Shown: positions 15,494-23,357, numbered from the stretch's first letter. The stretch is DNA of 32,614 nucleotides from Christensenella sp. UBA4636 (GCA_002405915.1 DHMS01000016.1:6479-39092); one strand, 5' to 3'. Translations and numbers: made by a program. Notes: generated from the letters alone by a model not told the origin.

Positions 15494-15522
15494 AAGATAT
15501 GGGAGCTTTGCGAAGTATATTC
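15494..15522 (-). promoter_or_regulatory. Possible sigma-E promoter of the spoIIM-like gene
   Basis: On the minus strand GAATATA (15522-15516) and CATATCTT (15501-15494) are 14 bases apart, similar to the sigma-E pattern (ATATT-like -35, CATACAnT -10). spoIIM is a sigma-E gene in Bacillus. The -10 overlaps the 5' arm of the hairpin CTCCCATAT/ATACGGGAG just before the start codon. Confidence 0.4.
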
Positions 15523-15577
15523 GATTTTTGTCGGGTTTGCTTGTTTTTTGCAACGAATATAACTCATCGCGTTTGAT

Positions 15578-15871
15578 GAATTGAAAATTGAAAGGTGAAA
15601 ATTGAAAATTGCGGACGGAATTATATATTATTTTAAATCCGCTTTCGCTCGCACTTTATGTGCGAATATCGATTGCCGTTTACGGCAAATATCGAGCAGC
15701 TTTAGCTGCATATCGATTGCGCCTTTGGCGCAAATATCGACGAAAAAATATCCCCTCATCCACCGCCGACGCGACGGCGGTCCCCCTTCCCCACAAAGAT
15801 TTTTTCAAAATCGGGGGAAGGTCGATGTGTGGCGTAACTTTCAACTTTCCATTTTCAACTTTCAACTTATA
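15578..15871. mobile_element. MITE-like element with TTGAAAR terminal inverted repeats
   Basis: A TTGAAAR heptad array at the left (15578-15616) faces an inverted heptad array at the right (15838-15871). Aligned end to end, about 33 bases match with roughly nine differences. Between them lie an array of four hairpins (15649-15740), a CCGCCG/CGGCGG hairpin (near 15762-15779) and a longer CCTTCCCC/GGGGAAGG hairpin (near 15786-15823). There is no open frame. The right end supplies the spoIVB stop codon. No target duplication is obvious. It fills most of the 390-base gap between spoIIM and spoIVB. Confidence 0.55.
15649..15740. repeat. Array of four different hairpins, each followed by ATATCGA
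   Basis: The modules are CGCAC/GTGCG, TTGCCG/CGGCAA, GCAGC/GCTGC and TTGCGCC/GGCGCAA. All have a TTT or TTTA-type loop and each is followed by ATATCGA (starting at 15666, 15689, 15710 and 15734). Stem sequences differ while pairing is kept; spacing is 21-24 bases. Confidence 0.85.
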
Positions 15872-16856
15872 GCATGTTTGCTATGGAAATACCATATCCG
15901 CGCGTGGGGTCGTTGACGAAAACGTGAGTTACCGCGCCGACGAGCTTGCCGTCCTGAACTATCGGACTGCCGCTCATGCCTTGAACTATGCCGCCCGCTA
16001 TGGAAATGAGCCTTTTATCGGTTATTTTTATAAGATAATTGCGTGTTTTCTTGTTTTTGTCGCTTTTTACAATGGCAATTTTAAACTCTTCGCGTTTTAT
16101 TCCGTCAATCGTCGCGATTATCGCCGCTTCGCCGATTGAAGCTTCGCCCGTTTCTATCTCGGAAAGGCTCGATTTATCGAAGTTTTTGTTCATCTTGCCT
16201 TTTATGCCTTGTTCGGTGTTTTTAGTTATTGCGCCGATAGGCGCGTCGCCGACGAAAACGCCTTTAAGCTCTCCCGCCTTGCCGCGTTCGCCCTTGGTTA
16301 CGCCGAACACACTACACCTATAAAGATTGCCGCCGGAAGCCTCGGTTATCTTGTCGCCCTCGCAAACGGGGTGACCGAGCGCGGTGAATTCGCCGTCCTT
16401 TTTAACGAAAGTTACCGTGCCGATACCGCTTGCTCCGTCGCGCACGAAAAGTCCTAAACGGAGTTTGCCCGTCAAATCTTTTTCGGGAATAACCTCTTTT
16501 ACTATTTCGTTTCCGTCGCGTTTCAAGCGCAAAACGACCTTGCCGCTCTTATAATTTTTAAGCGCGACTTCTATATCGTACGGCGTGTTTATCTTTGTTT
16601 CGCCGACGTAAAGGAGAGTATCGCCCGGCAAAACGCCCGCATCCTTCGAGGGCGATTTTACGCCGTTTTCGGTTACGACGTCGCTAACGCCTATAACGGA
16701 AGTCCCGTCCGTTTTTATTTCGAAGCCCGTAACGAAGCCGCCGAGATACACCGTTTCGTCTGCGTGCGCGTTCACTACCGCGGGCGAGATAAAAAGGAGT
16801 AAAACCGCCGCAAAAACGATACCGATTGCTTTTATTTTAAGATTGAATTTTTTCAT
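15867..16856 (-). CDS. spoIVB: SpoIVB signalling serine peptidase
   Basis: SpoIVB is secreted from the forespore into the intermembrane space, where it cleaves SpoIVFA to switch on pro-sigma-K processing in the mother cell. The 329-residue protein has an N-terminal signal or anchor helix (about 10-30), a PDZ domain (SPSKDAGVLPGDTLLYVGETKINTPYD, about 60-125) and an SA-clan peptidase domain with His in ALGHPV (about 162) and the nucleophile Ser in QGMSGSPIV (about 295). It ends in GYGISIANML. The TAA stop belongs to a heptad repeat. recN lies upstream as in Bacillus, but spo0A is not downstream. A forespore-type promoter is at 16889-16918. Confidence 0.95.
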   Translation of the reverse strand: MKKFNLKIKAIGIVFAAVLLLFISPAVVNAHADETVYLGGFVTGFEIKTDGTSVIGVSDVVTENGVKSPSKDAGVLPGDTLLYVGETKINTPYDIEVALKNYKSGKVVLRLKRDGNEIVKEVIPEKDLTGKLRLGLFVRDGASGIGTVTFVKKDGEFTALGHPVCEGDKITEASGGNLYRCSVFGVTKGERGKAGELKGVFVGDAPIGAITKNTEQGIKGKMNKNFDKSSLSEIETGEASIGEAAIIATIDGIKREEFKIAIVKSDKNKKTRNYLIKITDKRLISIAGGIVQGMSGSPIVQDGKLVGAVTHVFVNDPTRGYGISIANML

Positions 16857-16888
16857 TCTCGTTTCCTTTAAAGCTTATCGCTCCAAAG

Positions 16889-16918
16889 TAGAATGAGCAT
16901 ATTTTACCGCAAATATAC
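16889..16918 (-). promoter_or_regulatory. Sigma-G/F-type forespore promoter of spoIVB
   Basis: On the minus strand GTATA (16918-16914) and CATTCTA (16895-16889) are 18 bases apart, about 33 bases upstream of the ATG. spoIVB is a sigma-F/sigma-G gene in Bacillus, which fits. Confidence 0.6.
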
Positions 16919-16971
16919 GCGGCTAACACATTAAAATATATATTGCGTCACAAAGCCGCATAAAAACGTAA

Positions 16972-17034
16972 AAACTTCCAAAATACGCCTTGTTATCGGT
17001 GATTTTGAAAGTTTTTATGTTATACATGATTTTT
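16972..17034 (-). terminator. Terminator after recN containing a dispersed repeat copy
   Basis: Read on the minus strand, ATAAAAACTTTCAAAAT pairs imperfectly with ATTTTGGAAGTTTTTAC, followed by TTTTTATG. The 5' arm (17001-17034) is the second copy of the 30-bp repeat at 11963-11994. Confidence 0.65.
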
Positions 17035-18715
17035 AATTCAAGGATTTTTTATACTCCTCGGCGGCTTTTACCGTTTCTCTTGCATGCGTTAGCGCAGCGC
17101 CGCTTTTCGCTCCTCCGCCGATACATCTTAACACTTCTTGCACCTTTTCTTCTTCCGTCAAAGCGAAAACTTCCGTCACCGTTTCGCCGTCCGTTTCGCG
17201 CTTTTTTATAAGCAAAGACGTATCCGCCATGGCAATGACTTGCGGCAAATGCGATATGGCGATAATCTGTTTTCCGCGCGATATCGCCGCGAAGTTTTCG
17301 GCGACTATCCTTGCCGCCTCGCCCGAAATGCCGACGTCTATTTCGTCGAATATGAACGTGTCCGCCGTGAAAGACGAAGCCGTAACGGCTTTAAACGCAA
17401 GCATAAGTCTTGACAGTTCGCCGCCCGAAATTACTTTGGACAAAGGCTTCAACTCTTCGCCCTTGTTTGCGGTAAAAAGGAAAGTAACTTTATCTTTTCC
17501 GTTCACGCCCGCACTTTCCGTTCTTTCGAAAAGCGCGTCGAACTTCGCGCTCGGCATACCTAATTTTTTAAGCCTTTCGGTAAGTTCGCCGTTAAATGAA
17601 TAGAAAGTTTTTTTGCGCGCTTCGGTAAGCTCGTCGCAAATCATATCGTATTCGCCCGTTAACTTTTTTATCTCCGCGGTTATTCTTTCGACAGCCGCGT
17701 CGCCGTCGATAAGATAATCGTATTCCGTTTGAAGAGCGGCTTTTTTGTCCTCTATATCCTGCCAAGACGCGCCGTATTTGGACTTTAAGGAATTTATTTC
17801 GTCAAGGCGTTTTTCCACCTCGTCTATGCGCGAAACGTCAAGATCCTCGTCGAGCGAATCGGCGATTATTTCCGACACGTCGGTTATCTCGTCAAGCACG
17901 ACGGAAAGTCTGTCGTAAAGCCCCGTATAATCGTCGCTTAAAGCTTCGAGCCGCGATATCTGAGAACAAGCCGCCGCGATAAGGTCGCTTGCGCCGCCCT
18001 CGCCCGATAAGCTTTCGGTCGATATCGACACGCATTCCGCTATCTTTTCGGCGTTGACGAGCTTCTTTTTTAAGGAAGAAAGTTCTTCGTCCTCGCCCTT
18101 TTTAAAGTCTATCCGTTCGATTTCCTTAATGCAGTAGTCTACGTAGTCCAAACGCCTTGCGCGTTCTTCCTTGTTGCCTCCGATTGCCGAAAGCCTTTTT
18201 TCCGCTTCCTTTATCTCCGCGACTTTATCTTTTATTCGCCCCTTAATTTCGGCGATTTTTTCGCCGCCGAGGTTGTCGATTAAATCGAGTTGGTTTGCTT
18301 CCTTTAAAAGCGAAAAATGGTCGCTTTGCCCGTGTACGTCGACGAGTAGAGCCGTGAGCTTTTTGAGCATTTGAGCGGTCACGGGGTCGCCGTTTACGCG
18401 AATAGAGCCTTTGCCGTCCGCGGAAAGCGTTCTTTTTATGACGAGTTCGTCCTCCGCTTCGATATCCATTTCGTTAAGCGCGTCTTTTACGGCGGGAGAG
18501 GACGAAATATCGAATTCGCAACCGACGGCGCAGCCGCTCGCGCCGCGGCGAATCATCGTTTTGTCGGCTTTCTGCCCGAGCGCAAAGTTCACGCATTCCA
18601 TAACGACCGATTTGCCCGCGCCTGTTTCGCCCGAAAGAACGTTTAGTTTTTCGCCGAATTTTATTTCCGCTTCCTTTATCAAAGCTACGTTTTTTACGGT
18701 AAGCGATTTTAGCAT
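17033..18715 (-). CDS. recN: DNA repair protein RecN
   Basis: RecN is an SMC-like ATPase recruited early to double-strand breaks, where it tethers DNA ends for recombination. The 560-residue protein has the Walker A GETGAGKS at residues 29-36, long central coiled-coil arms (about 150-350), the signature KVISGGELSRLMLAFK and the Walker B FIFDEIDVGISG. I chose the ATG at 18715 because AGGAGG lies six bases upstream; an earlier TTG overlaps that site. It is the last gene of the folD-to-recN run, 39 bases after argR, and ends at the terminator at 16972-17034. Confidence 0.96.
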   Translation of the reverse strand: MLKSLTVKNVALIKEAEIKFGEKLNVLSGETGAGKSVVMECVNFALGQKADKTMIRRGASGCAVGCEFDISSSPAVKDALNEMDIEAEDELVIKRTLSADGKGSIRVNGDPVTAQMLKKLTALLVDVHGQSDHFSLLKEANQLDLIDNLGGEKIAEIKGRIKDKVAEIKEAEKRLSAIGGNKEERARRLDYVDYCIKEIERIDFKKGEDEELSSLKKKLVNAEKIAECVSISTESLSGEGGASDLIAAACSQISRLEALSDDYTGLYDRLSVVLDEITDVSEIIADSLDEDLDVSRIDEVEKRLDEINSLKSKYGASWQDIEDKKAALQTEYDYLIDGDAAVERITAEIKKLTGEYDMICDELTEARKKTFYSFNGELTERLKKLGMPSAKFDALFERTESAGVNGKDKVTFLFTANKGEELKPLSKVISGGELSRLMLAFKAVTASSFTADTFIFDEIDVGISGEAARIVAENFAAISRGKQIIAISHLPQVIAMADTSLLIKKRETDGETVTEVFALTEEEKVQEVLRCIGGGAKSGAALTHARETVKAAEEYKKSLN

Positions 18716-18754
18716 TTTAAGCCTCCTCTTCAAGCCTCTTGGTTACCCGAAAAA

Positions 18755-19198
18755 TCACAAAAGCGCGGTAAGCTCCGCGATTATTTTGTCCGCGTCGTCC
18801 TCGCTTTTTGCTACGGCGAAAACGGTGTCGTCGCCCGCGATGGTGCCGACAATCCATTCTATGTTCATGTTGTCGATTAACGCCGCGACCGCGTTGCCGT
18901 TGCCCGTAATGGTTTTGATAACGACCATGTTCATTGCTTTAAGCACGTTTTTGACGGCGTGGCGGAACTGCTCCGCGACCTTGCCGCCTGCGCGGGCTTC
19001 GTCCGGAAGAACGTATCTATACTTTTTTACAAGCCCCGTTGTTTTTACAAGCCCTAAGTCTTTTATATCGCGCGAAACGGTAGCCTGCGTTACGGCAAGC
19101 CCCTTTTCGGCAAGGATAGACAATAATTCTTCCTGCGTGTTTACTTCCGTTTTCGATATGATATCGAGAACAATTTGTTGTCTTTTATTTTTTCCCAT
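18755..19198 (-). CDS. argR: Arginine repressor ArgR/AhrC
   Basis: ArgR is an arginine-responsive hexameric repressor of arginine biosynthesis and activator of catabolism. The 147-residue protein has the N-terminal winged helix (NKRQQIVLDIISKTEVNTQEELLSILAEKGLAVTQATVSRDIKDLGL) and a C-terminal oligomerisation and arginine-binding domain with the conserved GTIAGDDTVFAV loop. It starts inside the end of nadK (14-base overlap) behind GGGAG. The nadK-argR-recN order is standard in Firmicutes. I did not find an obvious ARG box here. Confidence 0.96.
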   Translation of the reverse strand: MGKNKRQQIVLDIISKTEVNTQEELLSILAEKGLAVTQATVSRDIKDLGLVKTTGLVKKYRYVLPDEARAGGKVAEQFRHAVKNVLKAMNMVVIKTITGNGNAVAALIDNMNIEWIVGTIAGDDTVFAVAKSEDDADKIIAELTALL

Positions 19199-20018
19199 CG
19201 TCTTCTCCCGTCGTCGACCAATAATTTAATTTTTTATTGAGTTTATCGAAAAATTTATCGTTTGCAAAACAGATATCCGCCGTTTTGCCGCTTTCTTTTA
19301 TTATAACGCTTTCGCCCGCGTTTAGAGAGCTTATAAGCGCGCCGTCAGCATAAACGGCGCAAGGCTTGGAAAGCTCGTCCACGGTGATTTTTACTTCCTC
19401 GCTCGCCGGAAAAACTATCGGGCGGGCGTGCAGAGAATGAGCGCACACGGGAACGGCTTCGAGGCATTTGAGCGTAGGCGTTATTACGGGTCCGCCCGCG
19501 GAAAGCGCGTACGCCGTGGAACCCGTGGGAGTGGACACGATCAGTCCGTCCGCAACGTACCCGTCGACGTATTCGCCGCCGACCCGGAGCGAAAGCCGAA
19601 CGCAACCGCCGGCTTTGTCCGCGTTAAAATCCTTTAAAACGAATGCGTCGTTAAGCGCGGAAAAAGTTCCGTCTTTCGTTATAACGTCTATAAGCGCGCG
19701 CTTTGAAAATTTAAGATTGTTGTTTTTTACGTCCGCGATAAGCTTTTCGGTTTCGTCGCCGTTGTAGCTCGTTAAAAAGCCTAAATTTCCCGTGTTTATG
19801 GCAACGACGGGCGTTTTGTCGTTTGAAAGCGTAATAGCCTTTAAAACGCTTCCGTCGCCTCCGAAAACGATTATGAATTCGAGGCTTTCACTAAAACGCG
19901 AACTTTCGTCCGAAAGCTTTTTTTCGACGGTAAAGCCCGAGGATATAAGCGCGCTAATAAGTTTTTCGGCGGCGGAAAAAGTTTCTTTATCGTTTTTTCC
20001 GAGATATACTCCTATCAT
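19185..20018 (-). CDS. nadK: NAD kinase
   Basis: NAD kinase phosphorylates NAD+ to NADP+ with ATP or polyphosphate. The 277-residue protein has FGGDGSVLKA (GGDG at 53-56), NTGNLGFLTSY, LNDAFVLKD and the glycine-rich STPTGSTAYALSAGGPVI that forms the NAD site. The start at 20018 overlaps the tlyA stop as ATGA, with AGGG a few bases upstream; the open frame continues farther upstream but only as a shadow of tlyA. It is in the tlyA-nadK-argR-recN run. Confidence 0.96.
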   Translation of the reverse strand: MIGVYLGKNDKETFSAAEKLISALISSGFTVEKKLSDESSRFSESLEFIIVFGGDGSVLKAITLSNDKTPVVAINTGNLGFLTSYNGDETEKLIADVKNNNLKFSKRALIDVITKDGTFSALNDAFVLKDFNADKAGGCVRLSLRVGGEYVDGYVADGLIVSTPTGSTAYALSAGGPVITPTLKCLEAVPVCAHSLHARPIVFPASEEVKITVDELSKPCAVYADGALISSLNAGESVIIKESGKTADICFANDKFFDKLNKKLNYWSTTGEDDGKK

Positions 20019-20785
20019 GTCCGTACCCTTATCGAATTTAATATTTGTTCTTTCGTCATTTGCTTGCCCGTAAAGGAAAGTTTTAAAAGATATTCCACGT
20101 TTTTGCCGTCGTTTACGGGCGCATGCGTGGCGTTTTCCGTTACGAGCGACAGTTTTTCCGCAAATTCCGACATGTCCTCTACTATTTTTAAACGCGATTT
20201 TTCGTCGCGCAATAAGCCCGTTTTTGTCAAGCCTTTGCCTTCGCATTCGAACTGCGGCTTGATGAGCGCAACGATAAACCCGTTCTGTTTTAAAATTTTA
20301 ACGATAGCGGGCAAAATGAGTTTTAAGGAAATAAAACTGCAATCGGCAACCGCCCCGTCGACTTTTTCGCCTATCGTTTGCTCGGTCATATTCCGAGCGT
20401 TAACGTTGTCAAGCGCGACGACGCGCGGGTCTTTTTTCAAGCTTTCGTCGAGCAAATTTTCACCCACGTCAACCGCGTAAACCTTTTTTGCGCCGCGCTG
20501 TAAAAGACAGTCTGTAAACCCGCCCGTTGACGCGCCGATATCGGCAAATACGAGGTCTTTTACGTCAAGCGAAAAGTCGCTTAACGCTTTGTCGAGCTTA
20601 TAGCCCCCTATCGAAACGAATTTTTTTGGCGAAACAATCTCTATTTTTTCTTCGCCGCTAACTTCTTTGGACGGCTTTTTCTCTACTTTGCCGTTCACTA
20701 AAACTTCGCCGCGCCTAATACATTCCGCGGCTTTGTTGCGCGAAGAAAAATATCCGTTTTCGAATAAAAAACTGTCGAGCCGCAT
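20015..20785 (-). CDS. tlyA: TlyA-family rRNA 2'-O-methyltransferase
   Basis: TlyA proteins methylate ribose at sites in 16S and 23S rRNA using S-adenosylmethionine. The 256-residue protein begins with an S4 RNA-binding domain (MRLDSFLFENGYFSSRNKAAECIRRGEVLVNGK, residues 1-60). A FtsJ-like Rossmann methyltransferase follows, with the SAM motif FADIGASTGGFTDCLLQRGA (about 80-100) and KPQFE. Its start overlaps the ispA stop as TAATG. Despite the haemolysin name given to the family, the role is ribosome modification. Confidence 0.93.
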   Translation of the reverse strand: MRLDSFLFENGYFSSRNKAAECIRRGEVLVNGKVEKKPSKEVSGEEKIEIVSPKKFVSIGGYKLDKALSDFSLDVKDLVFADIGASTGGFTDCLLQRGAKKVYAVDVGENLLDESLKKDPRVVALDNVNARNMTEQTIGEKVDGAVADCSFISLKLILPAIVKILKQNGFIVALIKPQFECEGKGLTKTGLLRDEKSRLKIVEDMSEFAEKLSLVTENATHAPVNDGKNVEYLLKLSFTGKQMTKEQILNSIRVRT

Positions 20786-21642
20786 TAAAAGGTCCTCGTC
20801 AAAAGGCTTTCGGCAAACTCAATCAAAAACTCGGCGTTGCCGATATTTTCAAGTTTTTCGACAGTCTTTTCGTAAAGCTCTTGCATTATTTTTTTAGTTT
20901 TTTCGGCTCCGTAAACTTTTACCGCGGTAAGCTTATTTTCGTCCTTATCCTTGCCGAGCGTTTTTCCGACCGCTTCTTCGGTGCCGAAAACGTCTAATAA
21001 ATCGTCGCCGAACTGGAAGATTAGCCCTAAATTTTTGCCGACTTCGAGCATGTCTTGTCCGCTTTTGCCCGCTAAAATTTCCGCGGCGACGAGCGGAGCG
21101 GAGATAAGCGCGCAAGTTTTGCCTATCTGGATTTTATAAAGGTATTCTTCGCCCGTTTTTCCGTCCGAAGAAAGGTCGTAAGCCTGACCGCCGACCATTC
21201 CGCGATACCCCGCAAGCTCGGCGATTTTAGCCGCCGCCCGCACCTTTAAATGCGTATCGCACGCCGACAAAAGCACCTCGTAAGCAAGGTTCAAAAGCCC
21301 GTCGCCCGCAATCACGGCGAAATCTTCGCCGAAAACTTTGTGGTTGGACGGCTTGCCGCGGCGCATATCGTCGTTATCGAGCGCGGGCAAATCGTCATGG
21401 ATAAGCGAATAGGTGTGAATGAGTTCCACTGCGAGCGCAAACGGCTTTATATCCTCTTCCGCTACTCCGTAAACTTCCGCGGCGGCAAGAGCTAAAACAA
21501 ACCGAACCCTTTTTCCGCCCGCGTTAAGGCTGTATTTCATTGCGGAAACAAGCTTTTCCTGCCCGTCGAGTTTGTCCGCAAATTCTTTTATATAACGTTC
21601 CGCCTTGTCCTTGTATTCGGCGTATTTTAAAGAATATTCCAT
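20785..21642 (-). CDS. ispA: Farnesyl/geranyl diphosphate synthase
   Basis: This trans-prenyltransferase condenses IPP with DMAPP or GPP to make the C15 (possibly C20) precursor of undecaprenol, quinones and other isoprenoids. The 285-residue protein has the first aspartate-rich motif HDDLPALDNDD (83-92), GGQAYDL, and the second motif FQFGDDLLDVFG. The start at 21642 overlaps the folD stop as TAATG; the longer frame upstream is a shadow of folD. Bacillus has xseA and xseB before this gene and dxs after it, but all three are missing here. Confidence 0.94.
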   Translation of the reverse strand: MEYSLKYAEYKDKAERYIKEFADKLDGQEKLVSAMKYSLNAGGKRVRFVLALAAAEVYGVAEEDIKPFALAVELIHTYSLIHDDLPALDNDDMRRGKPSNHKVFGEDFAVIAGDGLLNLAYEVLLSACDTHLKVRAAAKIAELAGYRGMVGGQAYDLSSDGKTGEEYLYKIQIGKTCALISAPLVAAEILAGKSGQDMLEVGKNLGLIFQFGDDLLDVFGTEEAVGKTLGKDKDENKLTAVKVYGAEKTKKIMQELYEKTVEKLENIGNAEFLIEFAESLLTRTF

Positions 21643-22487
21643 TACTTTAAGGTTTTTTCGTATGCGGAAAGAGTGTTCTTCATAAGGCTTGCGACCGTCA
21701 TCGGTCCTACGCCGCCCGGCACGGGAGTTATAAAGGAACATTTGTCCTTAACGGCTTCGAAGTCCACGTCGCCTTTTAAGCCCGCTTCCGTGCGATTTAT
21801 GCCTACGTCGACCACGACGGCTCCGTCCTTAACCATATCGGCGGTGACGAAGAGCGGCTTGCCTATCGCCGCGACGAGTATATCCGCGGTTTTGGTTATC
21901 TCTTTCAGATTTTGGGTTTTGGAATGGCAAACGGTAACGGTGCAGTCCTCGTTTAAAAGTGCAAGCGCAAGAGGTTTGCCGACGATTTTGCTTCTGCCGA
22001 TAATAACGGCGTGTTTGCCTTTAAGCTCTATTCCGTAATTTTTTAAAAGGTAAATAATTCCGCCCGGAGTGCAGGACAAAAAGCCCTCTTCGCCCGTTAT
22101 GAGCCTGCCGAGGCTTTCGGCGGTAAAACCGTCGACGTCCTTTCCGACGGGTACGAGAGAAGTAGCTTCGTCGCCGTCAAGTCCCTTGGGGAGCGGAAGC
22201 TGAACTAAAATTCCGTGAACGCTATCGTCCACGGCAAGTTTTTTAACGGCTTCGTTAACCTCTTGTTGCGTGCTTGTTTCGGGAAGCGCGATAACATTGT
22301 TGCCTATGCCGACAGCCGCGCAAGAACGGTTTTTGTTGCGAACGTACACGGCGGAAGCGGGGTCCTCGCCCACTACGACTATCGCAAGATTGCATTCGGG
22401 TGCGCCGGAAGCGTAATATCCGTCGAGTTTAGCCTTGACTTCGGCTTTCAATTTTTCGCTTGTCGCTTTTCCGTCGAGAATAATCAT
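21642..22487 (-). CDS. folD: Methylenetetrahydrofolate dehydrogenase/cyclohydrolase
   Basis: FolD interconverts 5,10-methylene-THF and 10-formyl-THF in one-carbon metabolism. The 281-residue protein shows the catalytic YVRNKNRSC segment (the Lys in VRNK), HGILVQLPLPKGLD, the NAD(P) motif VIIGRSKIVGKPLALALL and the C-terminal TPVPGGVGPMTVASLMKNT. The start overlaps the nusB stop as TAATG, giving the first of three consecutive one-base overlaps (nusB-folD, folD-ispA, ispA-tlyA). Confidence 0.97.
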   Translation of the reverse strand: MIILDGKATSEKLKAEVKAKLDGYYASGAPECNLAIVVVGEDPASAVYVRNKNRSCAAVGIGNNVIALPETSTQQEVNEAVKKLAVDDSVHGILVQLPLPKGLDGDEATSLVPVGKDVDGFTAESLGRLITGEEGFLSCTPGGIIYLLKNYGIELKGKHAVIIGRSKIVGKPLALALLNEDCTVTVCHSKTQNLKEITKTADILVAAIGKPLFVTADMVKDGAVVVDVGINRTEAGLKGDVDFEAVKDKCSFITPVPGGVGPMTVASLMKNTLSAYEKTLK

Positions 22488-22906
22488 TATGCGTTCTCCT
22501 TTTCGTCAAGTCTTTTTTTGTATTCCGCGAAAACGCCGTTCACGAACGACGCGCTTTCCTTTGTCGAATACTTGGAGCAGAGGTTCACCGCTTCGTCTAT
22601 CGCTACTACGGGAGGAACGTCCTTAATATAAGTCATTTCCGCAACGCCGAGTATGAGCGCGCACTTGTCGGTCGCGTAAACCCTGTCGAGCCGATAGTTT
22701 GCCTTTGCGGCAAGTTCCTCTATTACGGAATCGATCTCCGCGCGGTGGGAATCCACCGCGTAAATAAGCGATAAAACGTATTCTTTTTCCTTGTCGGTAA
22801 GCTTGGCTTCTTTTGCTAATTCTTCGAAAAGCGGCGACGAATCTCCGTCGTTATAAAGTCTTGAATAAAGTATTCTTAAAGCTGTTTCTCTTGCGTCCTT
22901 CCTCAT
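22487..22906 (-). CDS. nusB: Transcription antitermination factor NusB
   Basis: NusB pairs with NusE (ribosomal protein S10) on boxA RNA to promote antitermination of rRNA transcription. The 139-residue all-helical protein shows RETALRILYSRLY, KEYVLSLIYAVDSH, YATDKCALILGVAEMTY and VAIDEAVNLCSKYSTKESASFVNGVF, typical of the family. GGAG lies eight bases before the ATG. A terminator separates it from asp23, so it probably heads the nusB-folD-ispA-tlyA-nadK-argR-recN transcript; its promoter is not clear to me. Confidence 0.95.
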   Translation of the reverse strand: MRKDARETALRILYSRLYNDGDSSPLFEELAKEAKLTDKEKEYVLSLIYAVDSHRAEIDSVIEELAAKANYRLDRVYATDKCALILGVAEMTYIKDVPPVVAIDEAVNLCSKYSTKESASFVNGVFAEYKKRLDEKENA

Positions 22907-22967
22907 GGTAAATGCTCCGTTTGTCCGCGTTTAAATTTGCGGAATGTAAAATATTATGAATATGACA

Positions 22968-22991
22968 AAAAGCCGTACGAAAAGTACGGCG
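22968..22991 (-). terminator. Terminator between asp23 and nusB
   Basis: Read on the minus strand, a perfect GCCGTAC/GTACGGC stem with a five-base loop is followed by TTTTT. Confidence 0.88.
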
Positions 22992-23003
22992 TAAAATGTC
23001 TTG

Positions 23004-23354
23004 TTAATTGTCGCTTAAAGCCGAGTCGAACAAAACGTCGTTAATAAAAACATCCACCTTTGAGATTTTGTATTTAGACATGCTTTCAACGTTTTGTCTT
23101 ATTTCGTGCTGAATGTTATAGGAAACGTCCGGCACGTTGTAGCCGTAAAGAATGGATACGCAGACGGTGACGTAAATACCGTTCTTATCGCTGACGATTT
23201 TCACGCTATCCTTTAAAGTGCTTTTGCCCTTCTTGTCGGCTTTAATTTTAACGCCTTCCACGCTTTCGACGGCGATGGCGACTATTCCTTTAACGATGCT
23301 TTCGTTATAAACTATCTTGCCCTTGCTCTCGGGCGAAATTCCGACGTTTGCCAT
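23004..23354 (-). CDS. Asp23/Gls24 family envelope stress protein (YqhY-like)
   Basis: This 116-residue Asp23-domain protein begins ISPESKGKIVYNESIVKGIVAIAVESVEGV and continues with VTVCVSILYGYNVPDVSYNIQHEIRQNVESMSKYKISKVDVFINDV, as in Bacillus YqhY. YqhY lies between the spoIIIA and nusB regions in Bacillus and has been linked to control of fatty acid synthesis; here the position is the same. GGAGG lies 12 bases before the ATG, slightly far. An extended -10 (TGGTATACT, 23389-23397) sits between two arms of an 11-base inverted repeat. Confidence 0.9.
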   Translation of the reverse strand: MANVGISPESKGKIVYNESIVKGIVAIAVESVEGVKIKADKKGKSTLKDSVKIVSDKNGIYVTVCVSILYGYNVPDVSYNIQHEIRQNVESMSKYKISKVDVFINDVLFDSALSDN

Positions 23355-23357
23355 TCT

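Noticed and set aside
15649..15740. CRISPR array, because of regularly spaced short repeats
   Set aside because: The constant part is only seven bases, the spacers are self-complementary and about 15 bases long, and no cas gene is nearby.
18411..19229. 272-codon plus-strand frame over recN and argR
   Set aside because: Serine/alanine-rich shadow of two well-supported minus-strand genes.
19185..20246. Long 353-codon form of nadK
   Set aside because: The extra 76 codons overlap tlyA and have no similarity to NAD kinase, whereas ATG at 20018 has the usual N-terminus.
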